DNA of 33,971 nt from MVYY01 sp012517575. GTDB lineage: Bacteria; Bacteroidota; Bacteroidia; Bacteroidales; Paludibacteraceae. The notes beneath the pieces were generated by a model. It saw only the letters and a program-made list of their open reading frames with translations, was not told where the DNA came from and did no database searches. Both the position numbers and the translations under genes were made by a program. How positions within the stretch are numbered: position 1 is the first letter of the stretch; each line of letters begins with the position of its first letter. The DNA lies in contig JAVLUG010000002.1 of assembly GCA_031629035.1 (NCBI GenBank), positions 1 through 33,971 of the forward strand, written 5' to 3'. This document shows, one piece after another, positions 15,251 to 23,722 of the stretch.

Positions 15251-17323
15251 TCATTTTAACCATTTATCCAGCCACTCAAAGAACGTACGCTGCCATAAAA
15301 TTCCGTTTTGTGGTTGCAACACCCAATGATTTTCATCAGGGAAAATGAGCATTTCCGCAGGAACACCCCGCAAAACAGCAGCATTGAAAGCTGCCATAGC
15401 TTGTGAAGCAAGGATGCGGTAATCTTTTTCTCCATGTATAATCAGTATTGGCGTATCCCATTTGTCCACTGTTAAATGTGGAGAGTTGGCATAGGAACGA
15501 CGAACAACGGGATTTTTTCTGTCCCAGTACGGTCCGCCTAAGTCCCAATTTACAAACCAGAGTTCATCGGTTTCAAGATATTGTTGTTCGAGGTTGAACA
15601 TACCATCGTGGGCAATGAAAGCTTTGAATCTTTTGTTGTGATGCCCTGCAAGCCAATATACCGAAAATCCTCCATAGCTGGCACCCACACAACCAAGTTT
15701 GTTTTTGTTTACAAAAGGTTCCTTTGCCAATGCATCAATGGCAGAGAGATAATCTTTCATGTTTTGACCGCCGTAGTCGCCACTGATTTGCTCCAGCCAC
15801 GCTTTACCGAATCCGGGAACGCCTCTCCGATTGGGAGCAACAATAATGTACCCGTTGGCAGCCATCAGCTGAAAATTCCATCGGTACGACCAAAATTGAC
15901 TGACTGTGGACTGTGGACCTCCTTCGCAGTAAAGCAAAGCAGGATATTTTTTTGTCGGATCAAAATCCGGTGGATAAATCACCCAAGTTTGCATTTGTTT
16001 CTTATCGGTTGTTGTAATCCAACGTTCTTCAACTCTTCCCATTTTGAGCTTTGATAAAAGTTCCTTGTTCTCAAAAGACAATTCTGTCTCTTCACCTGTA
16101 GTTGGATGAATGCTGTAAATCTCATCAGGTTTGCTCATGGAATGTTTCACACCAATCAGACCATTTTTTGCTTCAGCTACAAATTCATAGTCATGGACTC
16201 CATGCGTTATGGGTACAATTGATTTGTTTTGCAAATCGGTTTTGTAGATTTGTGTTACGGCGTGCCAGCAACTGACGAAATATATAGAGCGACTATCGGC
16301 GCTCCAAGAAAGGGCATTGCAATTCTGATCAAAACCTTCGGAGAGATCATTTTTTTCTCCGGTTTGAACATTCATTACGAATAAACGATTTTTATCAGAT
16401 TCGTAACCATCGCGTTCCATGCTTTCCCATATCAGCCATTTACCATCGGGGGAAAACTTTGGATTGACATCATAACCCAACATTCCTTCAGTTTTATTTT
16501 CGGTTTTTCCATTTTCGAGATAATAGAAGTAAATATCCGAATTGGTTGAAAGTGCATATTCTTTCCCTGTTTTTTTACGGCAAGTATAAGCAATAATTTT
16601 TCCATCGGGACTCCAGTCGAGCTGTTCAATTCCTCCAAAAGGTTTCATGGGACATTCATAAGGTTCTCCTGCCATGATGTCCTGTTCATTTTTTAGTGCA
16701 TTATTTTTAAAATCGGCGACAAAGGGATGAGGAACAGTTTCAACCCATTCGTCCCAATGCTTATACATTAAATCGGTAACAATTCTTCCAGTGGCTTTTG
16801 GTAAATCGGGATATTTGTCGGCAGCTGTTTTACCGTATTTAACGTCGGCGATAAAAAGTACTTTCGATTCGTCGGGCGAAAAAAGAAAACTATTGATACC
16901 GCCTTCGCGATTGGATATTTGTTTACGTTCACTTCCATCGATTTTCATTGTCCATAACTGATTGCTTCCACTTTCAGAAGAAAGGAAAGCAATGTGTTCG
17001 CCATCATTCATCCATCGGGCTTCGGCTTCTTTTGTGGCGGTGTGGGTTATTTGATGCTTGTTTGTACCATCTACGTTCATAATGAAAAGTTCCGTATTTC
17101 CCTTGTTTTCAGGAATACTGTAATATGTAACGCTGTAAAGTATTTTGGTTCGATCAGGAGAAATCTGAACACCACCCACTCTTCCGAAAGACCACAAAAC
17201 TTCAGGCGTCATGCGTCCATTTTCAATTTTGGGAATTTGTTTCCCGATTACGGAATTATTTTCCTTTTCGGCACACCCTGCGCCAATAACGGCTATTGCC
17301 ATAAGAATTGTTTTAAATTTCAT
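15251..17323 (-). CDS. S9-family prolyl oligopeptidase-type serine peptidase, lipoprotein
   Basis: 690 residues. A lipoprotein signal ends IAVIGAGCAEKE (Cys ~17), so the protein is lipid-anchored in the cell envelope. A TolB/WD40-like beta-propeller (~45-420) has repeated SPDGKWLIW / WSPDGKIIAY blades. The C-terminal alpha/beta-hydrolase domain carries Ser549 in GASYGG, Asp634 in GEKDYRI and His666 in DENHW. These are the S9C (acylaminoacyl-peptidase/DPP-type) signatures. It probably trims peptides in the periplasm to supply amino acids. No partner gene is in an operon with it. Confidence 0.92.
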   Translation of the reverse strand: MKFKTILMAIAVIGAGCAEKENNSVIGKQIPKIENGRMTPEVLWSFGRVGGVQISPDRTKILYSVTYYSIPENKGNTELFIMNVDGTNKHQITHTATKEAEARWMNDGEHIAFLSSESGSNQLWTMKIDGSERKQISNREGGINSFLFSPDESKVLFIADVKYGKTAADKYPDLPKATGRIVTDLMYKHWDEWVETVPHPFVADFKNNALKNEQDIMAGEPYECPMKPFGGIEQLDWSPDGKIIAYTCRKKTGKEYALSTNSDIYFYYLENGKTENKTEGMLGYDVNPKFSPDGKWLIWESMERDGYESDKNRLFVMNVQTGEKNDLSEGFDQNCNALSWSADSRSIYFVSCWHAVTQIYKTDLQNKSIVPITHGVHDYEFVAEAKNGLIGVKHSMSKPDEIYSIHPTTGEETELSFENKELLSKLKMGRVEERWITTTDKKQMQTWVIYPPDFDPTKKYPALLYCEGGPQSTVSQFWSYRWNFQLMAANGYIIVAPNRRGVPGFGKAWLEQISGDYGGQNMKDYLSAIDALAKEPFVNKNKLGCVGASYGGFSVYWLAGHHNKRFKAFIAHDGMFNLEQQYLETDELWFVNWDLGGPYWDRKNPVVRRSYANSPHLTVDKWDTPILIIHGEKDYRILASQAMAAFNAAVLRGVPAEMLIFPDENHWVLQPQNGILWQRTFFEWLDKWLK

Positions 17324-17566
17324 GTGTTGCTAATTGTAATTTTTAAGAGTATTTCTGAATACTTCATACAAAATTTCACCTCAACCACAAAAGTAAATAA
17401 TTTCCGAATATTTATGGATATTTGGCAGGATTTTTTGATTGAATTTTGCTGTTCGCAAAATTTTTTGTTGCAATGTTTTTCCCTTTTTTAGATTGATTTT
17501 GTTAGCCCTGAGTGGATAATAAAATTTTCTGTATTTAAAAAGCATTAATTATTAATCAAAAAGATG

Positions 17567-17574
17567 TATCTTTG
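17567..17574 (+). promoter_or_regulatory. Probable -7 box (TATCTTTG) of the serine palmitoyltransferase gene
   Basis: A perfect TAnnTTTG element 35 bp before the start codon. No clear TTTG at the -33 spacing. Confidence 0.55.
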
Positions 17575-17608
17575 TGCCGTTTTTTAATAAAAATATAAAC
17601 GTAAACTT

Positions 17609-18796
17609 ATGAGCTTGTTAAGTACAGTAATGGGGGAGTATGATGAACCTCAGAAAATAAAATCGCTGGGTATTTATCCTTATTTTCGTCCTATCGAGTC
17701 AGAACAGGATACAGTTGTTACCATAAACGGAAAACCTGTATTAATGTTTGGTTCCAACAGTTATCTGGGACTTACCAATCACCCGAAACTGAAAGAAGCA
17801 GCCATCAGGGCAATTGAAAGATACGGAACGGGTTGCGCCGGTTCACGCTTTTTGAATGGGACGCTGGACATTCATATTGAATTGGAAAATCGTCTGGCAA
17901 AGTTTGTTCATAAAGATGCTGCTTTGGTATATTCCACCGGTTTTTCGGTAAATTCCGGTGTAATTCCCTGTTTGACAGGAAGAAACGATTATCTTATTTT
18001 TGACGAACGGGATCACGCTTCTATTATTGAAGGAAAGCGTCTTTCGTTTGCAAAACAGTTTAAGTTCCGTCATAACGATATGAACTCGCTGGAAGATGTA
18101 CTTAAACGTTGTGATTATGATCGAATAAAGGTGATTGTAGTGGATGGCGTTTTCAGTATGGAAGGCGACATTGCTAAATTACCTGAAATTGTAGAACTTT
18201 CAAAAAAGTACAATGCTTCCATTTATGTGGATGAAGCACATACGTTGGGCGTTTTCGGAAAAACCGGAGCAGGTATTTGCGAGCATTACGAACACACCAA
18301 TGATGTAGATCTAATTATGGGAACTTTCAGTAAATCGCTGGGGACCATTGGTGGTTTTATTGCTTCAGACAACAATATTATCAACTATTTGAAACATAAT
18401 TCCAGAACGCTAATATTCAGTGCATCCATTACGCCTGCTTCTGCTGGATGTGTGCTGGCAGCTTTGGATGTATTGGAAGAAGAACCGTGGAGAAAAGAAA
18501 CACTGTGGAAAAATACAGCCCGTGCAAAAGAAGGATTTATGAAGGCAGGTTTTGAGATTGGCCCAACCGAATCACCCATTATACCTTTGTATGTGCGTGA
18601 TAATGTGAAGACCTTTCAACTGACCAGTTTATTACTGGAAGAAGGAGTTTTTGTGAATCCGGTTGTTTCGCCAGCTGTTCCCTCTGAAGATACACTGATC
18701 AGATATTCGTTGATGGCTACCCACACTTTTGAACAAATTGATGAATCGATAGAAAAGATTACAAGAGTTGCACGAAAATTAGGAATTATTGAGTAA
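17609..18796 (+). CDS. spt: Serine palmitoyltransferase-type PLP enzyme (alpha-oxoamine synthase)
   Basis: A 395-residue type I-fold PLP enzyme condensing serine with a fatty acyl-CoA to start sphingolipid synthesis. The alpha-oxoamine synthase core shows GSNSYLGLTNHPKLKEAA (48-65), GTGCAGSRFLNGT (73-85), His136 for cofactor stacking, VDEAHTLGVFG (207-217, PLP-pyridine Asp208), and Lys242 in GTFSKSLGTIGG. The family also includes glycine C-acetyltransferase (Kbl) and 8-amino-7-oxononanoate synthase. The N-terminal GIYPYFRPIES segment and its Bacteroidales context favour Spt. It is monocistronic. Confidence 0.85.
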   Translation: MSLLSTVMGEYDEPQKIKSLGIYPYFRPIESEQDTVVTINGKPVLMFGSNSYLGLTNHPKLKEAAIRAIERYGTGCAGSRFLNGTLDIHIELENRLAKFVHKDAALVYSTGFSVNSGVIPCLTGRNDYLIFDERDHASIIEGKRLSFAKQFKFRHNDMNSLEDVLKRCDYDRIKVIVVDGVFSMEGDIAKLPEIVELSKKYNASIYVDEAHTLGVFGKTGAGICEHYEHTNDVDLIMGTFSKSLGTIGGFIASDNNIINYLKHNSRTLIFSASITPASAGCVLAALDVLEEEPWRKETLWKNTARAKEGFMKAGFEIGPTESPIIPLYVRDNVKTFQLTSLLLEEGVFVNPVVSPAVPSEDTLIRYSLMATHTFEQIDESIEKITRVARKLGIIE

Positions 18797-18825
18797 TTAA
18801 AAGGAAGTTTTTTTCAAGAAATTGT

Positions 18826-18870
18826 AAATAGGATGTACCAAAGCTTTTGATATATCCTATTTTGTTTTTT
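18826..18870. terminator. Terminator between spt and ompA (convergent)
   Basis: AAATAGGAT (18826-18834) pairs with ATCCTATTT (18854-18862) over 9 bp, followed by TGTTTTTT. An inner CAAA/TTTTG pairing extends the hairpin. Confidence 0.75.
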
Positions 18871-18938
18871 CAGATTGAGAATGTCGGAAATTTCTATAGA
18901 TTATCAGAAGCCTTGAGGCGTGAAAAAATTTCAAGCAA

Positions 18939-20324
18939 TTATTTACTCAAAATAAAATCACATCTTCTATTCATCCTATAAGCTGTAGGAGGTTGAGGAA
19001 TTTTCCCCATCCCGTTGGAAATAATTCTCTGCGGATCAATGTTATGAGTGAAAACCAATTCCGCTTTCACGCGATTGGAACGTTCCTGACTTAATCTTCT
19101 GTTGTATTTGTTACTTCCCACATTATCGGTATATCCTCTAATTTCTACCAATAAGGTCGGATCGGAACTTAATTTTTCTACTAGTTTTTCAATTTCTATT
19201 AATGCTTCTTCATCCAGGTTTGTTTTGTCAAAGTCGAAATACACGGAAGCAAAAGCGCATGGTTTATCTTGTGTTATACTTCTACCCCAAAAATCGACAC
19301 ATTGATTTTTGGGCGAATTGGGCTCTTTGTCTCGATTGTCGGGTACTCCATCTTTATCTTCATCTTTTGTCGAAGCCCTCATATATTGAATATCTTTAGG
19401 GTAGATTTCTTTTGTTTCCGGAATTACTTTTATTTCAGGAATACCCCTACCGTTATAATCGATGTAAAGTCCTTTTGGTGTATTGGGTTCCCAATCTCTA
19501 CTATTGGGGACACCATCACCATCATCGTCCGGTCCCGGTTGCAAACTCAATTTCAACTTATCCAGTTCTTGAGCCAGCGAATCTGTTTTGGTGTTTGCAC
19601 GATTTGCTAAAGTGAAAACATCTCCTAAAGTAATTCTTGTTTCGTTGTTTCGGATATGATTTTTATTTTTTGCTCCAATTTTCCAACGTAACGAAAGAGC
19701 TGTTAGTGCTATATTGTCGTTGGTAACGCCTTTAAAGTTATATCCTCCGGCTTCTTCTTTCAAGTTGGTACCTTCAAAGTTATCTTTGTTTTGCAAACGA
19801 TACTGAACTTTTGCACCTATAGCAAGTAGTGACGAGATATTATACTCTATCAAACCTCCTACTGGAAAAACTGCAGCCCATCCATCCCTTACTTTGTCAA
19901 ACTCAACGCCATTTTTATACAATGTCGAATTGTAGTAGGCAACTCCTGCTCCTGCAGTAGCATAAATATTCCATTTGGAATGGTTATTCTCATTACATAA
20001 ATTAAGCAAATTCAACGAAAGGTAAGGCGTGAAATGAAATACATCTGCGTTGAATTTTTTGGCAGCATCCTCTGCAGAAACGGGAAGATAAAAAAATTCA
20101 GTTCCAATGCCCCAAAAAGGGGTAAGTGTAAGTTCGGTTGAAAGTCCCCAACTTAATTTGGCTATGGAATTTGGAAAAACATCATTGTAATTTTGATTGT
20201 TATCTCCATCAAAATAATTTATTCCTCCATCGATTGTCAGTGACCAGCGTTTGTAGTCCTTTGACTGTCCAAAGGATGAAACGGTACTTGACAAGAGCAA
20301 ACAGACAATAATAAATCTTTTCAT
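18939..20324 (-). CDS. OmpA-family outer membrane protein with calcium-binding-type repeats
   Basis: 462 residues. A signal peptide (MKRFIIVCLLLSSTVSSFGQ) sets the start at ATG 20324. Thirty-two further codons are open upstream, but they span the promoter. An N-terminal eight-strand-like beta-barrel (~25-215) is followed by two thrombospondin type-3-like acidic repeats (DDDGDGVPNSRDWEPN and DEDKDGVPDNRDKEPN). The C-terminal OmpA/MotB peptidoglycan-binding domain has FDFDKTNLDEEALIEIEKL and GYTDNVGSNKYNRRLSQER. It links the outer membrane to the cell wall. The two repeats probably bind Ca2+. Confidence 0.9.
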   Translation of the reverse strand: MKRFIIVCLLLSSTVSSFGQSKDYKRWSLTIDGGINYFDGDNNQNYNDVFPNSIAKLSWGLSTELTLTPFWGIGTEFFYLPVSAEDAAKKFNADVFHFTPYLSLNLLNLCNENNHSKWNIYATAGAGVAYYNSTLYKNGVEFDKVRDGWAAVFPVGGLIEYNISSLLAIGAKVQYRLQNKDNFEGTNLKEEAGGYNFKGVTNDNIALTALSLRWKIGAKNKNHIRNNETRITLGDVFTLANRANTKTDSLAQELDKLKLSLQPGPDDDGDGVPNSRDWEPNTPKGLYIDYNGRGIPEIKVIPETKEIYPKDIQYMRASTKDEDKDGVPDNRDKEPNSPKNQCVDFWGRSITQDKPCAFASVYFDFDKTNLDEEALIEIEKLVEKLSSDPTLLVEIRGYTDNVGSNKYNRRLSQERSNRVKAELVFTHNIDPQRIISNGMGKIPQPPTAYRMNRRCDFILSK

Positions 20325-20417
20325 AGCAATAAGATTGAAATTGTTAAAAATCCATATTACTTTTGAACTTAATATCGCGAAGTAATTGTATTTCTGACAG
20401 ATTAAGAATAAATTATG

Positions 20418-20448
20418 CAAAACTACGAATTAATATTAAAATTACAAA
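20418..20448 (-). promoter_or_regulatory. Promoter of the ompA-family gene
   Basis: Minus strand TTTG (20448-20445), 19-bp spacer, TAGTTTTG (20425-20418): a full match to the Bacteroidetes consensus. It gives a leader of ~85 nt to ATG 20324. Confidence 0.8.
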
Positions 20449-20729
20449 AAAATCAGATAATTTTTTCAAATAAACTCTATCTTGAACCCAATGAAACATA
20501 AATTAAAAAATTCATCGACAGGATAAAACAGATGAATAGCTTATTAAAAATAGTTGAAAATCTTATATAAATAGAGAAAATTATTTATTCATATCCTAAA
20601 TAAAAAAATTATAGAACAAATTTTTTTAAACTTTAATAAATACACAATCAAACATTAAAAAATATTATTTATATTTGGAATCGAATTTTTTGCAAATTCT
20701 CCCATTTGAAATCTTAAGTCTTTCGTTGC
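20449..20729. other. Very AT-rich divergent spacer
   Basis: Mostly A/T runs without a gene. TATATTTG at 20670-20677 fits the -7 consensus and may start transcription of the outer-membrane protein pair at 20730, but no -33 element is visible. Confidence 0.45.
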
Positions 20730-21548
20730 ATGAAGAAAATGCTTTGTCTGTTATTGATTGCAAGCACAGCATCACAAGTTTTTTCTCAGATTTCTTCAGT
20801 TCTGCCGGTTTCTTCTTCCATTGCGGGTACTTCCGTAGCCAATACCGGCGTTAGAACCGAATTTCAAAATCCGGCCATGTTGGGCTATGCCGAGTTCAGT
20901 GAAATTGGAATTCAACATGAAAACCGCTTTGCACTTTCCGAATTGTCCACCAACAGCTTTCAAACTCTTTTGAGTACCAACGCCGTGAATGCTGATTTTT
21001 CCTTTTCTTATTTTGGCTATTCATTGTACCACGAAATGATGGCAGGTATGGGTTTCGGAAGAAACTTCTCTGATAAATTTGCATTGGGCGTACGGTTCAA
21101 TTATTACATGGCATATTTTTCTGCATCCAATTCTTATCGCGGAGCTTTGTTGCCCCAAATAGGATTGTCCTATCGATTTTCTTCTATATTCAGCTTGGGT
21201 TTCAGTACTTTCAATCCTTTTCAGACCAACATAAAAACAGATTTTACACAAAAAAGAATTTCTTCCATTTTTAGTTTGGGTACCGAATATTATTTTTCTC
21301 CCGAGTTGGTTTGGCTGACTCAAATTGACAGGGAAATCAGCAGTAATTATCGTTTGGCTACAGGTTTTGAATATCAAATACTGCAGCAAATTTCGCTAAA
21401 GTTGGGAGCTTACAACGCAGGTTATCTTGTCCCGTGTGTAGGATGTGGGATGTGTTGGAATCATTTTGTGCTGAATATTAATTGCGAATTGCACCCTTTG
21501 CTGGGGGTAAATTCTTTTGCCGGACTTCGATATGTTTTTTCTCGATAA
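20730..21548 (+). CDS. Outer-membrane beta-barrel protein (PorV/PorQ-like architecture)
   Basis: 272 residues. A signal peptide (MKKMLCLLLIASTASQVFSQ) is followed by a mature region of alternating amphipathic strands (FSFSYFGYSLYHEMMAGMGFG, FALGVRFNYYMAYFSAS, IFSLGFSTFNPFQ) and a terminal aromatic strand SFAGLRYVFSR, typical of an outer-membrane barrel. An early SSSIAGTSVANTG and NPAMLGY pattern recalls the PorV/PorQ/FadL-like barrels of Bacteroidetes, but I cannot name the subfamily. A CxxCxxC cluster (CVGCGMC) near residue 234 is unusual in a barrel. It lies 23 bp before an HhH-barrel gene and is likely co-transcribed. Confidence 0.65.
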   Translation: MKKMLCLLLIASTASQVFSQISSVLPVSSSIAGTSVANTGVRTEFQNPAMLGYAEFSEIGIQHENRFALSELSTNSFQTLLSTNAVNADFSFSYFGYSLYHEMMAGMGFGRNFSDKFALGVRFNYYMAYFSASNSYRGALLPQIGLSYRFSSIFSLGFSTFNPFQTNIKTDFTQKRISSIFSLGTEYYFSPELVWLTQIDREISSNYRLATGFEYQILQQISLKLGAYNAGYLVPCVGCGMCWNHFVLNINCELHPLLGVNSFAGLRYVFSR

Positions 21549-21571
21549 TTTTTAAAATTCCCGTTTTTATC

Positions 21572-23644
21572 ATGAATCGCTTTGCCATAGTTGTATGCTG
21601 TTTGCTTCTCCTTACCTTAAATGCAGCCCATGCACAAGATGCGTCCACAACTATCGATCAGACAATAGCCGATATTTTTGAACAATGGTCTGAAGAATCG
21701 GAACAAGTACCCGATTATCAAACGTTCTACGAGGAATTGCAATTTCTCGCTGAAAATCCCATCAATCTGAATCAAACTTCGAGAGAAGAATTAAGTAAAA
21801 TGCTTTTTCTTTCGGACATACAGGTGGAAAATATTCTTGCTTATCTTTATCAATACGGGCCGATGGAAAATATTTATGAACTTCAGCTGGTAGAGGGGCT
21901 CGACATGACGGATATCAGACGAATGCTGCCTTTTGTAGTGGTAAGAAAGGGAAAAACTACTCCGGACAAAATATATTGCTATGATGTATTGAATTACGGG
22001 AAAAATGAATTGTACCTGATGTTCAACAGAGATGTGGAAACCAGACAAGGATATCAAATGACTGTTTCTACAGTGGAAGATTCAATCAGTGGGGGAAAAA
22101 ATTATCTTGGTTCTCCATGGTACCATTCTGCCAAATATCGTTTTCATTTTAAGGACAGGATTTTGGCCGGATTAACTTGTGAAAAAGATGCTGGTGAATC
22201 TTTTTTTGGTTCCGCACACAAAGGTTATGATTCCTATTCGGGCTATCTTCAAATGAATCGGTTCGGAATTTTCAAAACCATTGTTTTGGGTGATTTTAGA
22301 GCCAATTTTGGTCAGGGTTTGGTTATGAAGTCAGATTTCAGCATGGGAAAATCTTCTTATGTCCTCAATGTTGTATCCCGAAATGAGGGATTGAAAAAAT
22401 TCAGTTCGACGGACGAATATAATTATTTCAGAGGAGGCGGAGCAACAATCCAGTTAACAGAGAATTGGGAAACTTCCTTTTTTTATTCCAACAAGATGAT
22501 AGACGCCGACACAGCCGGAGGTTTTTTTTCGAGTATTTATAAAACAGGGTATCATCGTACCGAAAATGAATTAATTAAAAAACATACCATTCGTCAGCAG
22601 GTAGCAGGTGGAAATATTTCGTGGCGATTGCTTTGGCTGCAAACCGGATTTACCTTTGTTCACACGATTTTTGATCGAGCGCTTGTTCCTGAAAAGACAA
22701 CTTACAACCATTTTTATTTTTCAGGAAAAAATCAAAATACAGCAGGCTGGAATTACCGTATCCACTGGCAGAAGATGAACTTTTTCGGTGAAGCGGCTGT
22801 AACAAATAATTTTCATCCGGCTTTTTTGAACGGGTTCACTTTGTCACCCATTTCTCTTGTCAATCTGGTGGCAGTTTACAGATATTATTCTCCTGAATAC
22901 GATACTTTTTATGCTTCGGCGCTTTCCGAAACTTCCCGCGCGAACAATGAAAGTGGTCTGTATCTTGGAGCCGAAATAAATCCGGTAAAAAAATGGAAAA
23001 TTTCTGCCTATGCGGACAGTTATCGTTTCCAATGGCCAAAATATGGCATTGATGCGCCTTCGGTGGGAAAGGACTATCTTTTTCAGACCGATTTTGCTGC
23101 CAGTCGCCGGTTGTCAATGTATTGGCGATTCAGACACAGCAACAAACCGGCGAACATTTCGCAGGTTAGTTCAATTATGCCTGTAATAGAAATAGTTAAG
23201 AAAAATTCTTTGCGTTATCAGTTGAGTTATTCTTACGGAAATTTCAGTTTCAAAACAGTTGCAGAAGGAAACATGGTGCAAAAAGGGGAGAAAGTCGATT
23301 ATACCTACGGATTGACTGCTTATCAGGATTTGACTTATGAGTTTTCTTCCTTACCGTTGAAGCTTGATTTCAGATACCAATTTTTCGATGCGGTTGCCTA
23401 CGAAAACCGTTTGTATGCTTACGAAAAAGATGTTTTATATGCTTTTTCTATTCCGATGTATTATGGTGTGGGCAGTCGTTATTATCTCAATCTGAAATAC
23501 GAACTCAACCGGCAGTTTTCATTTTGGTTTAAAATAGCTCAAACCGTATATGCCGACGATCGTGAAGAAATCGGCAGTGGCAACGAAAAAATTTTTGGCA
23601 ACAAAATAACGGATGTGAAATTTTTGCTGCGTTGCAATTTTTAA
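21572..23644 (+). CDS. Exported helix-hairpin-helix plus beta-barrel protein
   Basis: 690 residues from ATG 21572 (the frame is open 30 codons further up, across the previous stop). A signal peptide ends LNAAHA. Residues ~50-125 hold two HhH-like units (PINLNQTSREELSKMLFL and LYQYGPMENIYELQLVEG) of the ComEA type, usually DNA-binding in periplasmic uptake proteins. The remaining ~550 residues are aromatic-rich amphipathic strands (NFGQGLVMKSDFSMGKSS, YLNLKYELNRQFSFWFKIAQ) of an outer-membrane barrel. I recall this HhH+barrel family in Bacteroidetes without a known function. DNA binding or uptake is only inference. Confidence 0.7.
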   Translation: MNRFAIVVCCLLLLTLNAAHAQDASTTIDQTIADIFEQWSEESEQVPDYQTFYEELQFLAENPINLNQTSREELSKMLFLSDIQVENILAYLYQYGPMENIYELQLVEGLDMTDIRRMLPFVVVRKGKTTPDKIYCYDVLNYGKNELYLMFNRDVETRQGYQMTVSTVEDSISGGKNYLGSPWYHSAKYRFHFKDRILAGLTCEKDAGESFFGSAHKGYDSYSGYLQMNRFGIFKTIVLGDFRANFGQGLVMKSDFSMGKSSYVLNVVSRNEGLKKFSSTDEYNYFRGGGATIQLTENWETSFFYSNKMIDADTAGGFFSSIYKTGYHRTENELIKKHTIRQQVAGGNISWRLLWLQTGFTFVHTIFDRALVPEKTTYNHFYFSGKNQNTAGWNYRIHWQKMNFFGEAAVTNNFHPAFLNGFTLSPISLVNLVAVYRYYSPEYDTFYASALSETSRANNESGLYLGAEINPVKKWKISAYADSYRFQWPKYGIDAPSVGKDYLFQTDFAASRRLSMYWRFRHSNKPANISQVSSIMPVIEIVKKNSLRYQLSYSYGNFSFKTVAEGNMVQKGEKVDYTYGLTAYQDLTYEFSSLPLKLDFRYQFFDAVAYENRLYAYEKDVLYAFSIPMYYGVGSRYYLNLKYELNRQFSFWFKIAQTVYADDREEIGSGNEKIFGNKITDVKFLLRCNF

Positions 23645-23646
23645 AA

Positions 23647-23692
23647 AATTCAGTTTCCGCTGCTGAAATTTTTTTCAGTGTTGCACTGAAAA
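23647..23692 (+). terminator. Two adjacent hairpins: terminator and perfect 9-bp palindrome
   Basis: TTCAG/CTGAA (23649-23653, 23663-23667) is followed by a T-run, a terminator for the HhH-barrel gene. Directly after it a perfect 9-bp stem TTTTCAGTG-TTG-CACTGAAAA (23672-23692) ends 3 bp before a TAATTTTG box (23696-23703). The second hairpin may be another terminator or an operator for the ABC gene. Confidence 0.55.
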
Positions 23693-23695
23693 CAC

Positions 23696-23703
23696 TAATT
23701 TTG
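23696..23703 (+). promoter_or_regulatory. Probable -7 box (TAATTTTG) of the ABC ATPase gene
   Basis: It fits TAnnTTTG and lies 19 bp before the start codon. The -33 position falls inside the perfect palindrome at 23672-23692. Confidence 0.5.
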
Positions 23704-23722
23704 CAGTTTAAAAATTGGTTTT

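Noticed and set aside
20325..20420. Longer N-terminus of the OmpA-family protein
   Set aside because: The stretch contains the leader and the edge of a consensus promoter. MKRFIIVCLLL is a proper signal peptide start.
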